A stretch of DNA of 64,000 nt from Mycolicibacterium mageritense (GTDB taxonomy: Bacteria > Actinomycetota > Actinomycetes > Mycobacteriales > Mycobacteriaceae). Both the position numbers and the translations under genes were made by a program. Shown in pieces: positions 26,666-33,991 of the stretch. The notes below the pieces were generated by a model. That model worked only from the letters and a program-made list of their open reading frames with translations. It had not been told where the DNA came from and ran no database searches. The stretch is from contig NZ_AP022567.1 in NCBI RefSeq assembly GCF_010727475.1, forward strand, positions 6,634,001-6,698,000. The letters are read 5' to 3'. The first letter of the stretch is position 1. Each line of letters begins with the position of its first letter.

Positions 26666-27646
26666 ATGTCGCCCGAATCCCGGACTGTCGTCATCGTCGT
26701 GTTCGACGGGGTGAAGTTGTTGGACGCGGTCGGACCCGCCGAGGTGTTCGCCGAGGCCAACCGGTTCGGAGCCGACTACCGGCTCATGTTCGCCTCGGTG
26801 GACGGGCACGAAGTCGTCACCTCGATAGGTACCAAACTCGCTGTCACCCAATGCATTTCGGACATCAGTGGCGTCGACACCGTGCTGGTTGCTGGCGGGG
26901 ACCACCTCGTCGGCCGGCCGATCGACCCAGACCTCGTGGACGCCGTCCGCGACCTTCCGGCCCGATCCCGGCGGTTGGCGTCGATCTGCACGGGTTCCTT
27001 CATCCTGGCCCGGGCCGGGCTGCTCACCGGTCGCCGGGCCACCACTCACTGGCGGCACGCGCAACTGCTCGGACGTGCCTACCCGGACATCACTGTCGAG
27101 CCCGACGCGATCTTCGTGAGAGACGGCAACGTGTACACCTCGGCAGGCGTGTCGGCGGGTATCGACCTGGCGCTGGCCCTGGCGGAACTGGACCATGGCA
27201 TGGATCTGGTGCGCGACGTCGCGCGTTCCCTGGTCGTGTATCTCAAGCGCGCGGGCGGTCAGTCGCAGTTCTCGGCCCTGGTGGAGACCGACCTGCCCGC
27301 GCGGTCCGCGCTGCGGCCCGCCATCGAGGCGATCGCCGCCGATCCGACCGCGGACCACAGTGTGAAAAGCCTTGCCGCGTCGGCATCTTTGAGCACCCGC
27401 CAGCTGACCCGGCTGTTCCAGGCCGAACTGGGCACCACTCCCGCGCGCCATGTCGAGCGCGTCCGTATCGACGTCGCGCGAAGCGCCCTGGATGCCGGCC
27501 GTACGGTGGCCGACGCGGCGCGCCTCGCGGGTTTCGGCAGCGCCGAGACGCTACGGCGCGTTTTCGTCAATCACCTGGGGGTGTCCCCCAAGGCCTACCG
27601 CGACCGGTTCCGCACCACCGGTCAGACCCAGCGGGGCAGCTCCTGA
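26666..27646 (+). CDS. GlxA-type transcriptional regulator (DJ-1/PfpI plus AraC)
   Basis: This 326-residue regulator has an N-terminal DJ-1/PfpI domain (VVIVVFDGVKLLDAVGPAEVFAEAN, nucleophile-elbow SICTGSFILARAG) and a C-terminal AraC-type double helix-turn-helix (SVKSLAASASLSTRQLTRLFQAELGTTPARHVE, VADAARLAGFGSAETLRRVFVNHLGVSPKAYRDRF). It is divergent from the cupin gene, the probable target. Its 3' end overlaps the convergent SGNH gene by 25 bases. Confidence 0.88.
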   Translation: MSPESRTVVIVVFDGVKLLDAVGPAEVFAEANRFGADYRLMFASVDGHEVVTSIGTKLAVTQCISDISGVDTVLVAGGDHLVGRPIDPDLVDAVRDLPARSRRLASICTGSFILARAGLLTGRRATTHWRHAQLLGRAYPDITVEPDAIFVRDGNVYTSAGVSAGIDLALALAELDHGMDLVRDVARSLVVYLKRAGGQSQFSALVETDLPARSALRPAIEAIAADPTADHSVKSLAASASLSTRQLTRLFQAELGTTPARHVERVRIDVARSALDAGRTVADAARLAGFGSAETLRRVFVNHLGVSPKAYRDRFRTTGQTQRGSS

Positions 27647-28329
27647 CCGATCAGCGGCGCGATCTTGTCCGCCATGTAGGCATGCCCCGCATCGGTGGGA
27701 TGGATCTTGTCGCCGCCGATCAGGTCGGGACGGTCGAAGAACCAGCCCGCCTCCAGGGGGTCGAAGAACTCCGCGCCGGCGTCACGCGCGGAATCGCGGA
27801 GGATGTCGCGGATCCGGTACATGTTCGGCGGCACGTCGGCGTTGATCCACGGCGGCCCGATGACCAGCAATTTGGCCGACGGCGCGAGCTGGCGGGCCAG
27901 ACCGAGCGCGTCGCGCGTCATGAAGGCCATGGCCAGCGGGTCGGCATCCTTGTCGTTGCGCGAGCCGAAGAACACCACCAGGGAGTCGTCGGGTTTCACG
28001 GCTCGCGCGGTCAGATCGCGGAAGATGCCGCCACGGTTGCCGCGCACGACGTAGCCGGCGCCGCCCTCGGCCGCCACGTCGGCGTTGACCTTCACACCGC
28101 GACCCGACAGGTTCTGCCAGGCGAGCGTGGTCCAGCCCTTCGGGCCGAGCCCGCCCTCATTGCTGCCCGTGGTGTAGGAGTCGCCGATTACCGCGATGTG
28201 GTTGAGGCGGGGGTCCAACCCGGACGGCGTGTACGGCTGGTCGGGCTGACCGACGGACGGCGCTGCCGCATACGTGAACGTCCCGACCAAAAGGCCGAGC
28301 GAGATGACGAATGTGGCCAGACGGCTCAC
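27622..28329 (-). CDS. Secreted SGNH/GDSL hydrolase
   Basis: The GTG at 28329, with GGAGG seven bases upstream, yields a 235-residue exported protein (signal VSRLATFVISLGLLVGTFTYAA). SGNH blocks: block I GDSYTTGSNEGG, block III FFGSRNDKD, block V GDKIHPTDAGHAY. Family members deacylate sugars or lipids at the cell surface. The next gene upstream on the same strand is a membrane acyltransferase, so the two could add and remove acyl groups on the same envelope glycan. A triple phased direct repeat precedes the gene. Confidence 0.85.
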   Translation of the reverse strand: MSRLATFVISLGLLVGTFTYAAAPSVGQPDQPYTPSGLDPRLNHIAVIGDSYTTGSNEGGLGPKGWTTLAWQNLSGRGVKVNADVAAEGGAGYVVRGNRGGIFRDLTARAVKPDDSLVVFFGSRNDKDADPLAMAFMTRDALGLARQLAPSAKLLVIGPPWINADVPPNMYRIRDILRDSARDAGAEFFDPLEAGWFFDRPDLIGGDKIHPTDAGHAYMADKIAPLIGQELPRWV

Positions 28330-28430
28330 TGCTACCTCCACTGCCGGTGAGACGTACTGTCCCGCATCCTGTCCCGACTGAAATCCTCGCACAGCCTATT
28401 GCGTGTGCATGGTAGTTACCTATGCGAACG

Positions 28431-28457
28431 GTGACACCCCGATAACAAGCCCATAAC
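28431..28457 (-). promoter_or_regulatory. Triple 11-bp-phased direct repeat upstream of SGNH hydrolase
   Basis: Pentamers GTGAC (28431), ATAAC (28442) and ATAAC (28453) are each separated by exactly six bases; on the gene's strand they read GTTAT-N6-GTTAT-N6-GTCAC. Such helically phased direct repeats are bound by OmpR/PhoB-type response regulators; the sequence resembles MtrA-type sites. The repeat lies about 100-130 bases upstream of the GTG start. Confidence 0.5.
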
Positions 28458-28493
28458 AAGGTGCGCCACACCACTATTCGGGCTACATCGCGG

Positions 28494-29774
28494 TCATCCC
28501 GCACGCGCCGAAACGGATGGCGCGCGTACTTGCTCGCCTTCTATGCGGTGTAGTCGGCCGCTGCCAGGGTCGGCCGGCTTGATGTCCACCATGCGGCGCA
28601 TCCACCGGCGGGCAGGCTCCTCCACCACGTGGTAGAGCACGACCCCGCCCACCACGGCGATCCCGAGCAGGCCGAGCAGGGTCAGCTTGCCCCATATGTC
28701 CGATGACAGCGTCAGGTCGAACTGTTTGACGGTCCAGATCCACGCGGTGTGTACCAGCTCGTGCACCATGTACAGCCCGAAGGAGATCTGGCCGCCGTAG
28801 ACCAACACCCTGGTCGACAGCAGCGCGGGCAGGCTGCCCACCCCCACGGCCAGCGCCACGACCAACGGGACGAACAGGATGTCGACGATGCCGCCCGCGT
28901 CGCCGACGGTGTTCATCGGATGCGCGTCGAAGAAGTACAGCAGGCCGACGATGGCGGCGATCAGTCCCAACGACAGCCAGCCGGCTCCGGTCCTGGCGCG
29001 GTCGGTCAGGTCCAGCTTCCGGACTGCTGCACAGGCCAGTGCGCCCGCGGTGAACTGCATGACGATCCGCGGCAGCCAGCTCCACGGCGTGTAGAAGTGG
29101 CCGGTGGCCATCAACAGCACGATGGGCGGCAGGGTCGCGGCGACCGCAAGCAGCACCAGGCCGCGGGCCCGCGTCGCGCGGGCCACCCGGAAGATCACCA
29201 CGATCAGCACGCCGAACAGCAGGTACGCCAGCCACTCCGCACTGATCGACCAGGCCGGCCCGTCCCAGCTCGAACCGTCGAAATAGGGCTGGAACCACAA
29301 CTGCATCAGGAAGAGCTGACGGAAATAGCTCGTCGCCGTGTACTGGCTGGTGTCCTCGGGCGGCACATGTCCGACGTTGAGCGTGAAGATCAGCCAGAGC
29401 GCCGCCAGGTGCAATGTCACCAGGTACACAGGCCACACCCGGGCCAGCCGCAGCCACAGGAAGTGCAGCGTGGCACGTGTCGACCACCCCGGCCCCATGC
29501 GGTCGATGTAGTTCCAGGTCAGCACGAAGCCGCTGAGGATGAAGAACAGGTCGACGCCTTGCGCACCGCAATTGAGCACCGGCGCGAGCGCCTCGGTGAA
29601 ATCCGGTGCGGCTTGGTAGAGCAGCGGGCGAAAGTGGAACAGCACGACCCAGGCAGCTGCGACGATGCGTAACCCGGTCAGGGCTCTTATCTCTCCGCCG
29701 CGCACTGGCTGTTTCCGTCTTTCCGTACCAACTCGAGCTGTACTGTCACGCCACCATCGCGGCAGGCCGGGCAT
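28494..29774 (-). CDS. Acyltransferase-3 (OafA/NodX-like) membrane protein
   Basis: About 426 residues with ten or more membrane helices and the acyltransferase-3 signature RALTGLRIVAAAWVVLFHFRP, the histidine being catalytic, followed by GAQGVDLFFILSGFVL. These enzymes acylate extracytoplasmic sugars. The ATG at 29774 has a GAGGGG site, but the hydrophilic N-terminus it adds overlaps a possible zinc-ribbon frame and has weaker codon bias; a GTG at 29705, just before GGEIRALTG, would give a more usual N-terminus. The SGNH hydrolase gene lies downstream on the same strand. Confidence 0.85.
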   Translation of the reverse strand: MPGLPRWWRDSTARVGTERRKQPVRGGEIRALTGLRIVAAAWVVLFHFRPLLYQAAPDFTEALAPVLNCGAQGVDLFFILSGFVLTWNYIDRMGPGWSTRATLHFLWLRLARVWPVYLVTLHLAALWLIFTLNVGHVPPEDTSQYTATSYFRQLFLMQLWFQPYFDGSSWDGPAWSISAEWLAYLLFGVLIVVIFRVARATRARGLVLLAVAATLPPIVLLMATGHFYTPWSWLPRIVMQFTAGALACAAVRKLDLTDRARTGAGWLSLGLIAAIVGLLYFFDAHPMNTVGDAGGIVDILFVPLVVALAVGVGSLPALLSTRVLVYGGQISFGLYMVHELVHTAWIWTVKQFDLTLSSDIWGKLTLLGLLGIAVVGGVVLYHVVEEPARRWMRRMVDIKPADPGSGRLHRIEGEQVRAPSVSARAG

Positions 29775-29950
29775 ATCGCTGTCCCCTCGAAAGGCAACCG
29801 GCAGCATTCGCAGAGTAGCAGCGTGGCACCGGCACTTGCGCCTCGCCGAACCTGTGCAACCGCTGTACGCAGCGGTGTTCGGAGCGCGACCGGCCTCCGA
29901 TCACATTGGGTGGCAAAGAAATTCCGAGGCCAGGAAATCCGAGGCACCAT
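29687..29950 (-). CDS. Possible small zinc-ribbon protein overlapping the acyltransferase start
   Basis: In a different frame from the acyltransferase N-terminus, a frame ending at 29687 encodes LLCECCRLPFEGTAICPACRDGG, a compact pair of C-x2-C knuckles. In the overlap its third-position GC looks higher than that of the competing frame. The ATG at 29950 would give 87 residues, but the first 40 have poor codon bias, so the true start is unclear. If real, it is a tiny protein co-transcribed with and overlapping the acyltransferase gene. Confidence 0.3.
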   Translation of the reverse strand: MVPRISWPRNFFATQCDRRPVALRTPLRTAVAQVRRGASAGATLLLCECCRLPFEGTAICPACRDGGVTVQLELVRKDGNSQCAAER

Positions 29951-30084
29951 TTTCGCCTGCGATGATTCGGCGTGTCGGGCAGATCCGGGCAATGTGCGGT
30001 GCACAGCGAGCACCGCGCGAACCCCGGTTGGGACGACCGGTCCGAGCTATGGTCACGGTGCGTGGTCTCACGGGGAGGTGCGAG

Positions 30085-30402
30085 ATGAAGAGTCCGGCGA
30101 CTCGGGTGGTTCGCCGACTGGCCGCAGGGATCGGCGTCACGCTGGCGCCACTGGCCTTTGTGACGATCGTCAATCCGGCCGTCGGTTCGGCCGACTGCGA
30201 TGCCGGTTCGTGGTGGGATCCGGTGGCGAATGTGTGCCGGCCACCGGTGGTGCCGATGCTGTGCGAGAACGGATCGTGGTGGGATCCGGTGGCCAACACG
30301 TGCCGGCCGCCCGTGGTGCCACCGCCACCCATGTGCGACAACGGCTGGTGGTGGGATCCGGTGGGCAACGCGTGCCGACCGCCGGTGATCCCGCCGCCCT
30401 GA
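30085..30402 (+). CDS. Secreted protein with three Cys/Trp repeats
   Basis: The ATG at 30085 follows GGGGAGG. The 105-residue product has a signal peptide (LAAGIGVTLAPLAFVTIVNPAVGSA) and then three tandem repeats of 22-24 residues, each C-x-x-G-S/W-WWDPV-x-N-x-CRPPV. Each repeat holds two cysteines and two or three tryptophans, suggesting disulfide-pinned WW loops. The DNA repeats start at 30196, 30262 and 30334 and diverge at synonymous sites, so the protein pattern is under selection. The N-terminus resembles the small protein at 25048. Function unknown; probably displayed at the cell surface. Confidence 0.65.
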   Translation: MKSPATRVVRRLAAGIGVTLAPLAFVTIVNPAVGSADCDAGSWWDPVANVCRPPVVPMLCENGSWWDPVANTCRPPVVPPPPMCDNGWWWDPVGNACRPPVIPPP

Positions 30403-30406
30403 CGCG

Positions 30407-30985
30407 TCAGCCCACGGGCACCTGCGAACCGTCGAACTGGCGCGCGTTGGTGTTCATCTGCTCAAGCCAGGCCCTGAGCTGCGCCTGCGCGGTCAATGCC
30501 GGGATGACACCGGTCGCCGGGGTCTGACCTGCCACGGCGTCGGTCTTCAACCACGGCTGACAGCCGCTGGTCTTGAACGCCTTGTCGGTGGCGTCGATCG
30601 TGACCGCCTGCGGTTTCTTGGTGAACGCGTTGTCGATGATGTCGCCGCCGTGCAGGTCGGCCATCCGCTTCCAGTAGCACGTGCCGTTCTCGACCGGACC
30701 CGCCGACGCGTACGTGCCCGGTTCGATGTCGGTGCCGACGACGAAAACCCCGTCGTGGTCCATGGCCGTCGCGGGAGCCCCCGGTGCGGCGGGTGCCGGC
30801 GGGGCCTCGGCCGCGGGCTGCTGCGCATCGGGCGCGGGGCCGGGCAACGGTCCGGGGGCGGCCGGGCCGGGTGCAGGCGCAGGAGGTGCCGGCGTGGTCG
30901 GATCCGCACCGGCGATGCCGCTGAACAATCCTCCTGCGCTGACCACCACCGCGGCGGCGAGGATGGTTGTCTTGATCGGCCTCAT
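30407..30985 (-). CDS. Secreted Pro/Ala-rich lipoprotein-like protein, unknown function
   Basis: The 192-residue protein has a signal peptide (ILAAAVVVSAGGLFSGIAGA, cleavage near residue 27), a 45-residue Pro/Ala linker, and a folded C-terminal domain of about 110 residues beginning DHDGVFVVGTDIEPGTYASAGPVENGTCYWKR with two cysteines. The GTDIEPGTY-x-SAGP pattern recurs in actinobacterial secreted proteins of unknown role. There is no lipobox cysteine, so it is probably soluble and exported. Confidence 0.7.
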   Translation of the reverse strand: MRPIKTTILAAAVVVSAGGLFSGIAGADPTTPAPPAPAPGPAAPGPLPGPAPDAQQPAAEAPPAPAAPGAPATAMDHDGVFVVGTDIEPGTYASAGPVENGTCYWKRMADLHGGDIIDNAFTKKPQAVTIDATDKAFKTSGCQPWLKTDAVAGQTPATGVIPALTAQAQLRAWLEQMNTNARQFDGSQVPVG

Positions 30986-31050
30986 AGCACGTCAGCGTAC
31001 CGCGTACGCGGGTGTGGTCCAGGTCGCGCGCGCTGTGGCAGGCTCGCGAT

Positions 31051-32181
31051 GTGGATGTGCCACGGCCCGATTCCGAACTCCCCCACCTTGCCGACGTGGT
31101 GCCCGCGGTCCTCACCGCGATGGGTGCAACAGGTTTCTCGTCGCCGATCGAGCTGCCCGGCCCGGTTCGGGGCGCCTGCGTCCTGATGATCGACGGGCTT
31201 GGGGCCGAACTGCTGGCCGACCACCCCGATGACGCTCCCGTGCTCGCGGGGATGCGCGGACAGACCTTGCAGGTCGGGTTCCCGTCGACGACGGCCGCAG
31301 GCATCGCGGCGATCGGCACCGGCTGCCGGTCGGGCGAACACGGCCTGGTGGGCTACTCGTTTCGGGTGCCCGACGCAGGCGTGATCAACGCATTGCGGTG
31401 GCGCCCGCATCCATGGGGCGAGGATCTGCGCGACCGGGTCCGCCCCGAAGACGTGCAACCGCTGCCGACGACATTCGAGCGGGCTGCGCAGGCCGGCGTC
31501 GCGGTAGAGGTCGTCTCCGGCGCCCAGTTCGCCCACTCGGGACTGACTCGGGCCGCGCTGCGGGGCGCGCGGTATGTCGGCGTGCACGCGATCGGTGAGC
31601 TGGCCGCGAGTGTGTCCGACGCCGTGTCCCGGGGTGGATTCTGCTACGGCTATCACGGCGATCTCGACTTGGTCGGGCACCTGCACGGCCCGGGTTCGCC
31701 GGCCTGGCGCATGCAGTTGCGCCAGGTGGACCGGCTGGTCGAATCGGTCGTCGAGGCACTTCCGCCGGGAGCGATGCTCGCGGTGGTTGCCGACCACGGC
31801 ATGGTCGGGGTGGACACGGTCGTCGACATCGACGATCACGAGCCTCTCCTGCGGAACGTGCAGGCGGTCGGCGGCGAAGCCCGCGCGCGCCACATCTACA
31901 CCGACTCGGGGGCGACCGACGACGTGCTGGCCGTGTGGCGCGAGACCCTGGCCGACACCGCCTGGGTGCTGTCGCGGGACGAGGCGATAGCCGCGGGCTG
32001 GTTCGGCGAGCGCATCCGCGACGACGCTCGAGCCCGGATCGGCGACGTGGTCGCCGCGGCCCGAGATCGCGCTGCCCTGGTCCGGCGAAACGCCGAACCC
32101 ATGGAATCCGCATTGATCGGCCAACACGGTTCGTTGACGAATGCAGAGCAACGGGTTCCGTTGTTGCTGGCATTCGGTTGA
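31051..32181 (+). CDS. Alkaline-phosphatase-superfamily nucleotide pyrophosphatase/phosphodiesterase
   Basis: The 376-residue enzyme has two-metal phosphodiesterase motifs: MIDGLGAELL (metal aspartate), FPSTTAAGIAAIGTGC (nucleophilic threonine), YGYHGDLDLVGHLHGPGS and VADHGMVGV. This corresponds to the NPP/autotaxin-like branch. No signal peptide is clear, so it may act in the cytosol. I chose the GTG at 31051; further GTGs at 31012 and 31057 are in frame. It diverges from the secreted protein gene. Confidence 0.82.
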   Translation: MDVPRPDSELPHLADVVPAVLTAMGATGFSSPIELPGPVRGACVLMIDGLGAELLADHPDDAPVLAGMRGQTLQVGFPSTTAAGIAAIGTGCRSGEHGLVGYSFRVPDAGVINALRWRPHPWGEDLRDRVRPEDVQPLPTTFERAAQAGVAVEVVSGAQFAHSGLTRAALRGARYVGVHAIGELAASVSDAVSRGGFCYGYHGDLDLVGHLHGPGSPAWRMQLRQVDRLVESVVEALPPGAMLAVVADHGMVGVDTVVDIDDHEPLLRNVQAVGGEARARHIYTDSGATDDVLAVWRETLADTAWVLSRDEAIAAGWFGERIRDDARARIGDVVAAARDRAALVRRNAEPMESALIGQHGSLTNAEQRVPLLLAFG

Positions 32182-32229
32182 GAGGCAACGACTATCCAGA
32201 TCAGAATTAGATGTACTAAGATTCGCCGC

Positions 32230-32568
32230 ATGAAGCTTGTTGGGCTGGCAGCCGTCGGCGCCGCGGCCGCAATCGCGTTCGCGGCTCCGGCACACGCCGA
32301 GATCGATACCGACTTCGCCAACGAACTGCACACGTACGGCATCTACGGTCCGCGGGATTACAACGCCTGGATCGGCAAGCTCACGTGCAAGCGGTTACAC
32401 AACGGCGTCGATCACGGCGCGCAGGAGTCGGTCAACTTCGTCTCCAAGCAGCTCGACAAGGACAGCACCACCGCGCAGGCCTGGCAGTTCCTCGGCACGG
32501 CCATCAACTACTACTGCCCCGACCAGCGATTCGTCATGGAGCAGGCCGCGGCAGCCTCTGCCGGATAG
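32230..32568 (+). CDS. DUF732 secreted protein
   Basis: The 112-residue protein has a signal peptide (VGLAAVGAAAAIAFAAPAHA) and a DUF732 domain, a small helical fold with two cysteines (LTCKRLHNG and NYYCPDQR) joined in a disulfide in family structures. DUF732 proteins are mycobacterial exported proteins of unknown role. It lies 34 bases ahead of a second secreted protein gene and upstream of mmpS-mmpL. Confidence 0.85.
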   Translation: MKLVGLAAVGAAAAIAFAAPAHAEIDTDFANELHTYGIYGPRDYNAWIGKLTCKRLHNGVDHGAQESVNFVSKQLDKDSTTAQAWQFLGTAINYYCPDQRFVMEQAAAASAG

Positions 32569-32602
32569 CTTGCCGCCGCCCTCCCGAGAGCCTTGGAGCG
32601 AT

Positions 32603-33076
32603 ATGTTGAACCGCATGCGTCCCACCCACCTGATCCGCGCCGGCATCGCCGCCTGCGCCGTGGCCGGAACACTGGTCGCCGCACCCGGCTTCGCGTCTGC
32701 CGACGCCACCGATGACTACCCGATCCCCAACCGCATCCTGAAAACGCAGTGCGACGCCGAGCAGATCATGGCCGCCGCCCGCGACGTCGAGCCGATCTAC
32801 TACGAGCGCTACATGATCGACTACAACAACAAGCCCGTCGCCGACCAGGAAGGCGCCCGCGACCGCATCCACTGGTTCTTCTCGCTGGACTACGCCGGCC
32901 GCCGCCAATACTCGGAGAACACCGCCACCAACGCGTTCTACGAACAGATGGCCTGGCGCTGGCCCAACTGGGCCAAGCTCTTCTTCAACAACAAGGGCGT
33001 GGCCGCCAACACCACCGACATCTGCATGAACTACCCACGCGGCGACATGTCCCTGTGGAACTGGGCAGCCGACTGA
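32603..33076 (+). CDS. DUF5078 secreted protein
   Basis: The 157-residue protein has a signal peptide (HLIRAGIAACAVAGTLVAAPGFASA) and a mature helical domain (ILKTQCDAEQIMAAARDVEPIYYERYMIDYNNKP... DICMNYPRGDMSLW) with two cysteines, a family I recall as DUF5078. GGAG precedes the ATG at 32603. With the DUF732 gene it forms a two-gene secreted pair closed by a strong terminator hairpin, directly upstream of the MmpS/MmpL exporter. Confidence 0.75.
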   Translation: MLNRMRPTHLIRAGIAACAVAGTLVAAPGFASADATDDYPIPNRILKTQCDAEQIMAAARDVEPIYYERYMIDYNNKPVADQEGARDRIHWFFSLDYAGRRQYSENTATNAFYEQMAWRWPNWAKLFFNNKGVAANTTDICMNYPRGDMSLWNWAAD

Positions 33077-33100
33077 CGGTCCAGATCTCGTCTGACGTAC

Positions 33101-33141
33101 AACGCTGACGCCCCCGCGATTTTCGCGGGGGCGTCAGCGTT
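33101..33141. terminator. Perfect 19-bp hairpin terminator
   Basis: The left arm 33101-33119 (AACGCTGACGCCCCCGCGA) pairs without mismatch with 33123-33141 around a TTT loop. It closes the DUF732-DUF5078 transcript. No T-tract follows, typical of mycobacterial intrinsic terminators. It is the longest perfect stem I noticed in the window. Confidence 0.85.
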
Positions 33142-33324
33142 GTCAACCGGCCCCGTCGGGCGCCACGCCGTTAGCCACATCACGCTCGTCACCCCGCAGG
33201 ACCGGCCTCACCCACCCGCGCTCACCCGTGGAGCGGGCGTGACCGCCTGTTATGGATCGCGGGCACGTATCGTCGGTGCGAGCACGCCCGACGACCTGCT
33301 CCGGCACGCGGGCAGATCTACGTT

Positions 33325-33376
33325 TTGCAACTCTGTTAAATCGGCTAATATCTCCCTACTTAGTCAACCGGCTAAC
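33325..33376 (+). promoter_or_regulatory. Candidate mmpS-mmpL promoter with CGGCTAA repeats
   Basis: TTGCAA (33325-33330) and TAATAT (33346-33351) can act as -35 and -10 boxes with a short 15-base spacer. CGGCTAA occurs twice (33342-33348 and 33369-33375), and the second copy lies in an imperfect palindrome TTAGTC...GGCTAA of TetR-operator type. The rest of 33142-33517 holds no gene I can support. Confidence 0.4.
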
Positions 33377-33517
33377 CGGGGTCTAGACGGAGAGACAGAT
33401 CGGGGTGCGTATGGCGCAGGGCAGCTACGACAACCGGGGTCGTGACGACGGTCCGGCGGGATCGCCTGCCGGCGTCGTGATCTCCGCACGATTTCGCCGG
33501 TCCGGTGCTGTCCTGTG

Positions 33518-33991
33518 ATGGCCAAGTCCACCAAGAGCCCACGCGCCAAGCAGTTCTCGTTCACCAACCTGGCCAGGCGGTTCTGGATTCCGCTGTTGAT
33601 CCTGGCGGTGGTGGTCGTTGCGACGTTCACCGTCATGCGGGTACGGACCTTCTTCGGGGCCGGCGACGGTTCGGGTATCGCCAGCGCCAAGGTCGATGAC
33701 ACCAAACCGTTCGACCCGAAAGTCGTGGTCTACGAAATCTACGGCGAACCCGGCGCCTACGCCGACGTGAACTACCTCGACCTCGACGCCCAACCTCAGC
33801 GCCTCGACGGCGTCACGCTGCCCTGGACCCTGCGCCTGGAATCCACTGCGCCCTCGGTGTTCCCCAACATCGTCGCGCAGGGCAACGGCGACTCCATCAC
33901 CTGCCGCATCACCGTCGATGACGAACTCAAGGACGAACGCACCTCCACCGGCGTCAACGCCCAGACCTTCTGCTTGGTGAAATCTGCATGA
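33518..33991 (+). CDS. mmpS: MmpS-family membrane protein
   Basis: The 157-residue protein has a short basic N-terminus, one transmembrane helix (WIPLLILAVVVVATFTV) and a periplasmic beta domain ending TVDDELKDERTSTGVNAQTFCLVKSA, the canonical MmpS signature. MmpS proteins are accessory subunits of MmpL exporters. Its stop overlaps the MmpL start as ATGA. I used the ATG at 33518 rather than the GTG one codon earlier. Confidence 0.95.
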   Translation: MAKSTKSPRAKQFSFTNLARRFWIPLLILAVVVVATFTVMRVRTFFGAGDGSGIASAKVDDTKPFDPKVVVYEIYGEPGAYADVNYLDLDAQPQRLDGVTLPWTLRLESTAPSVFPNIVAQGNGDSITCRITVDDELKDERTSTGVNAQTFCLVKSA

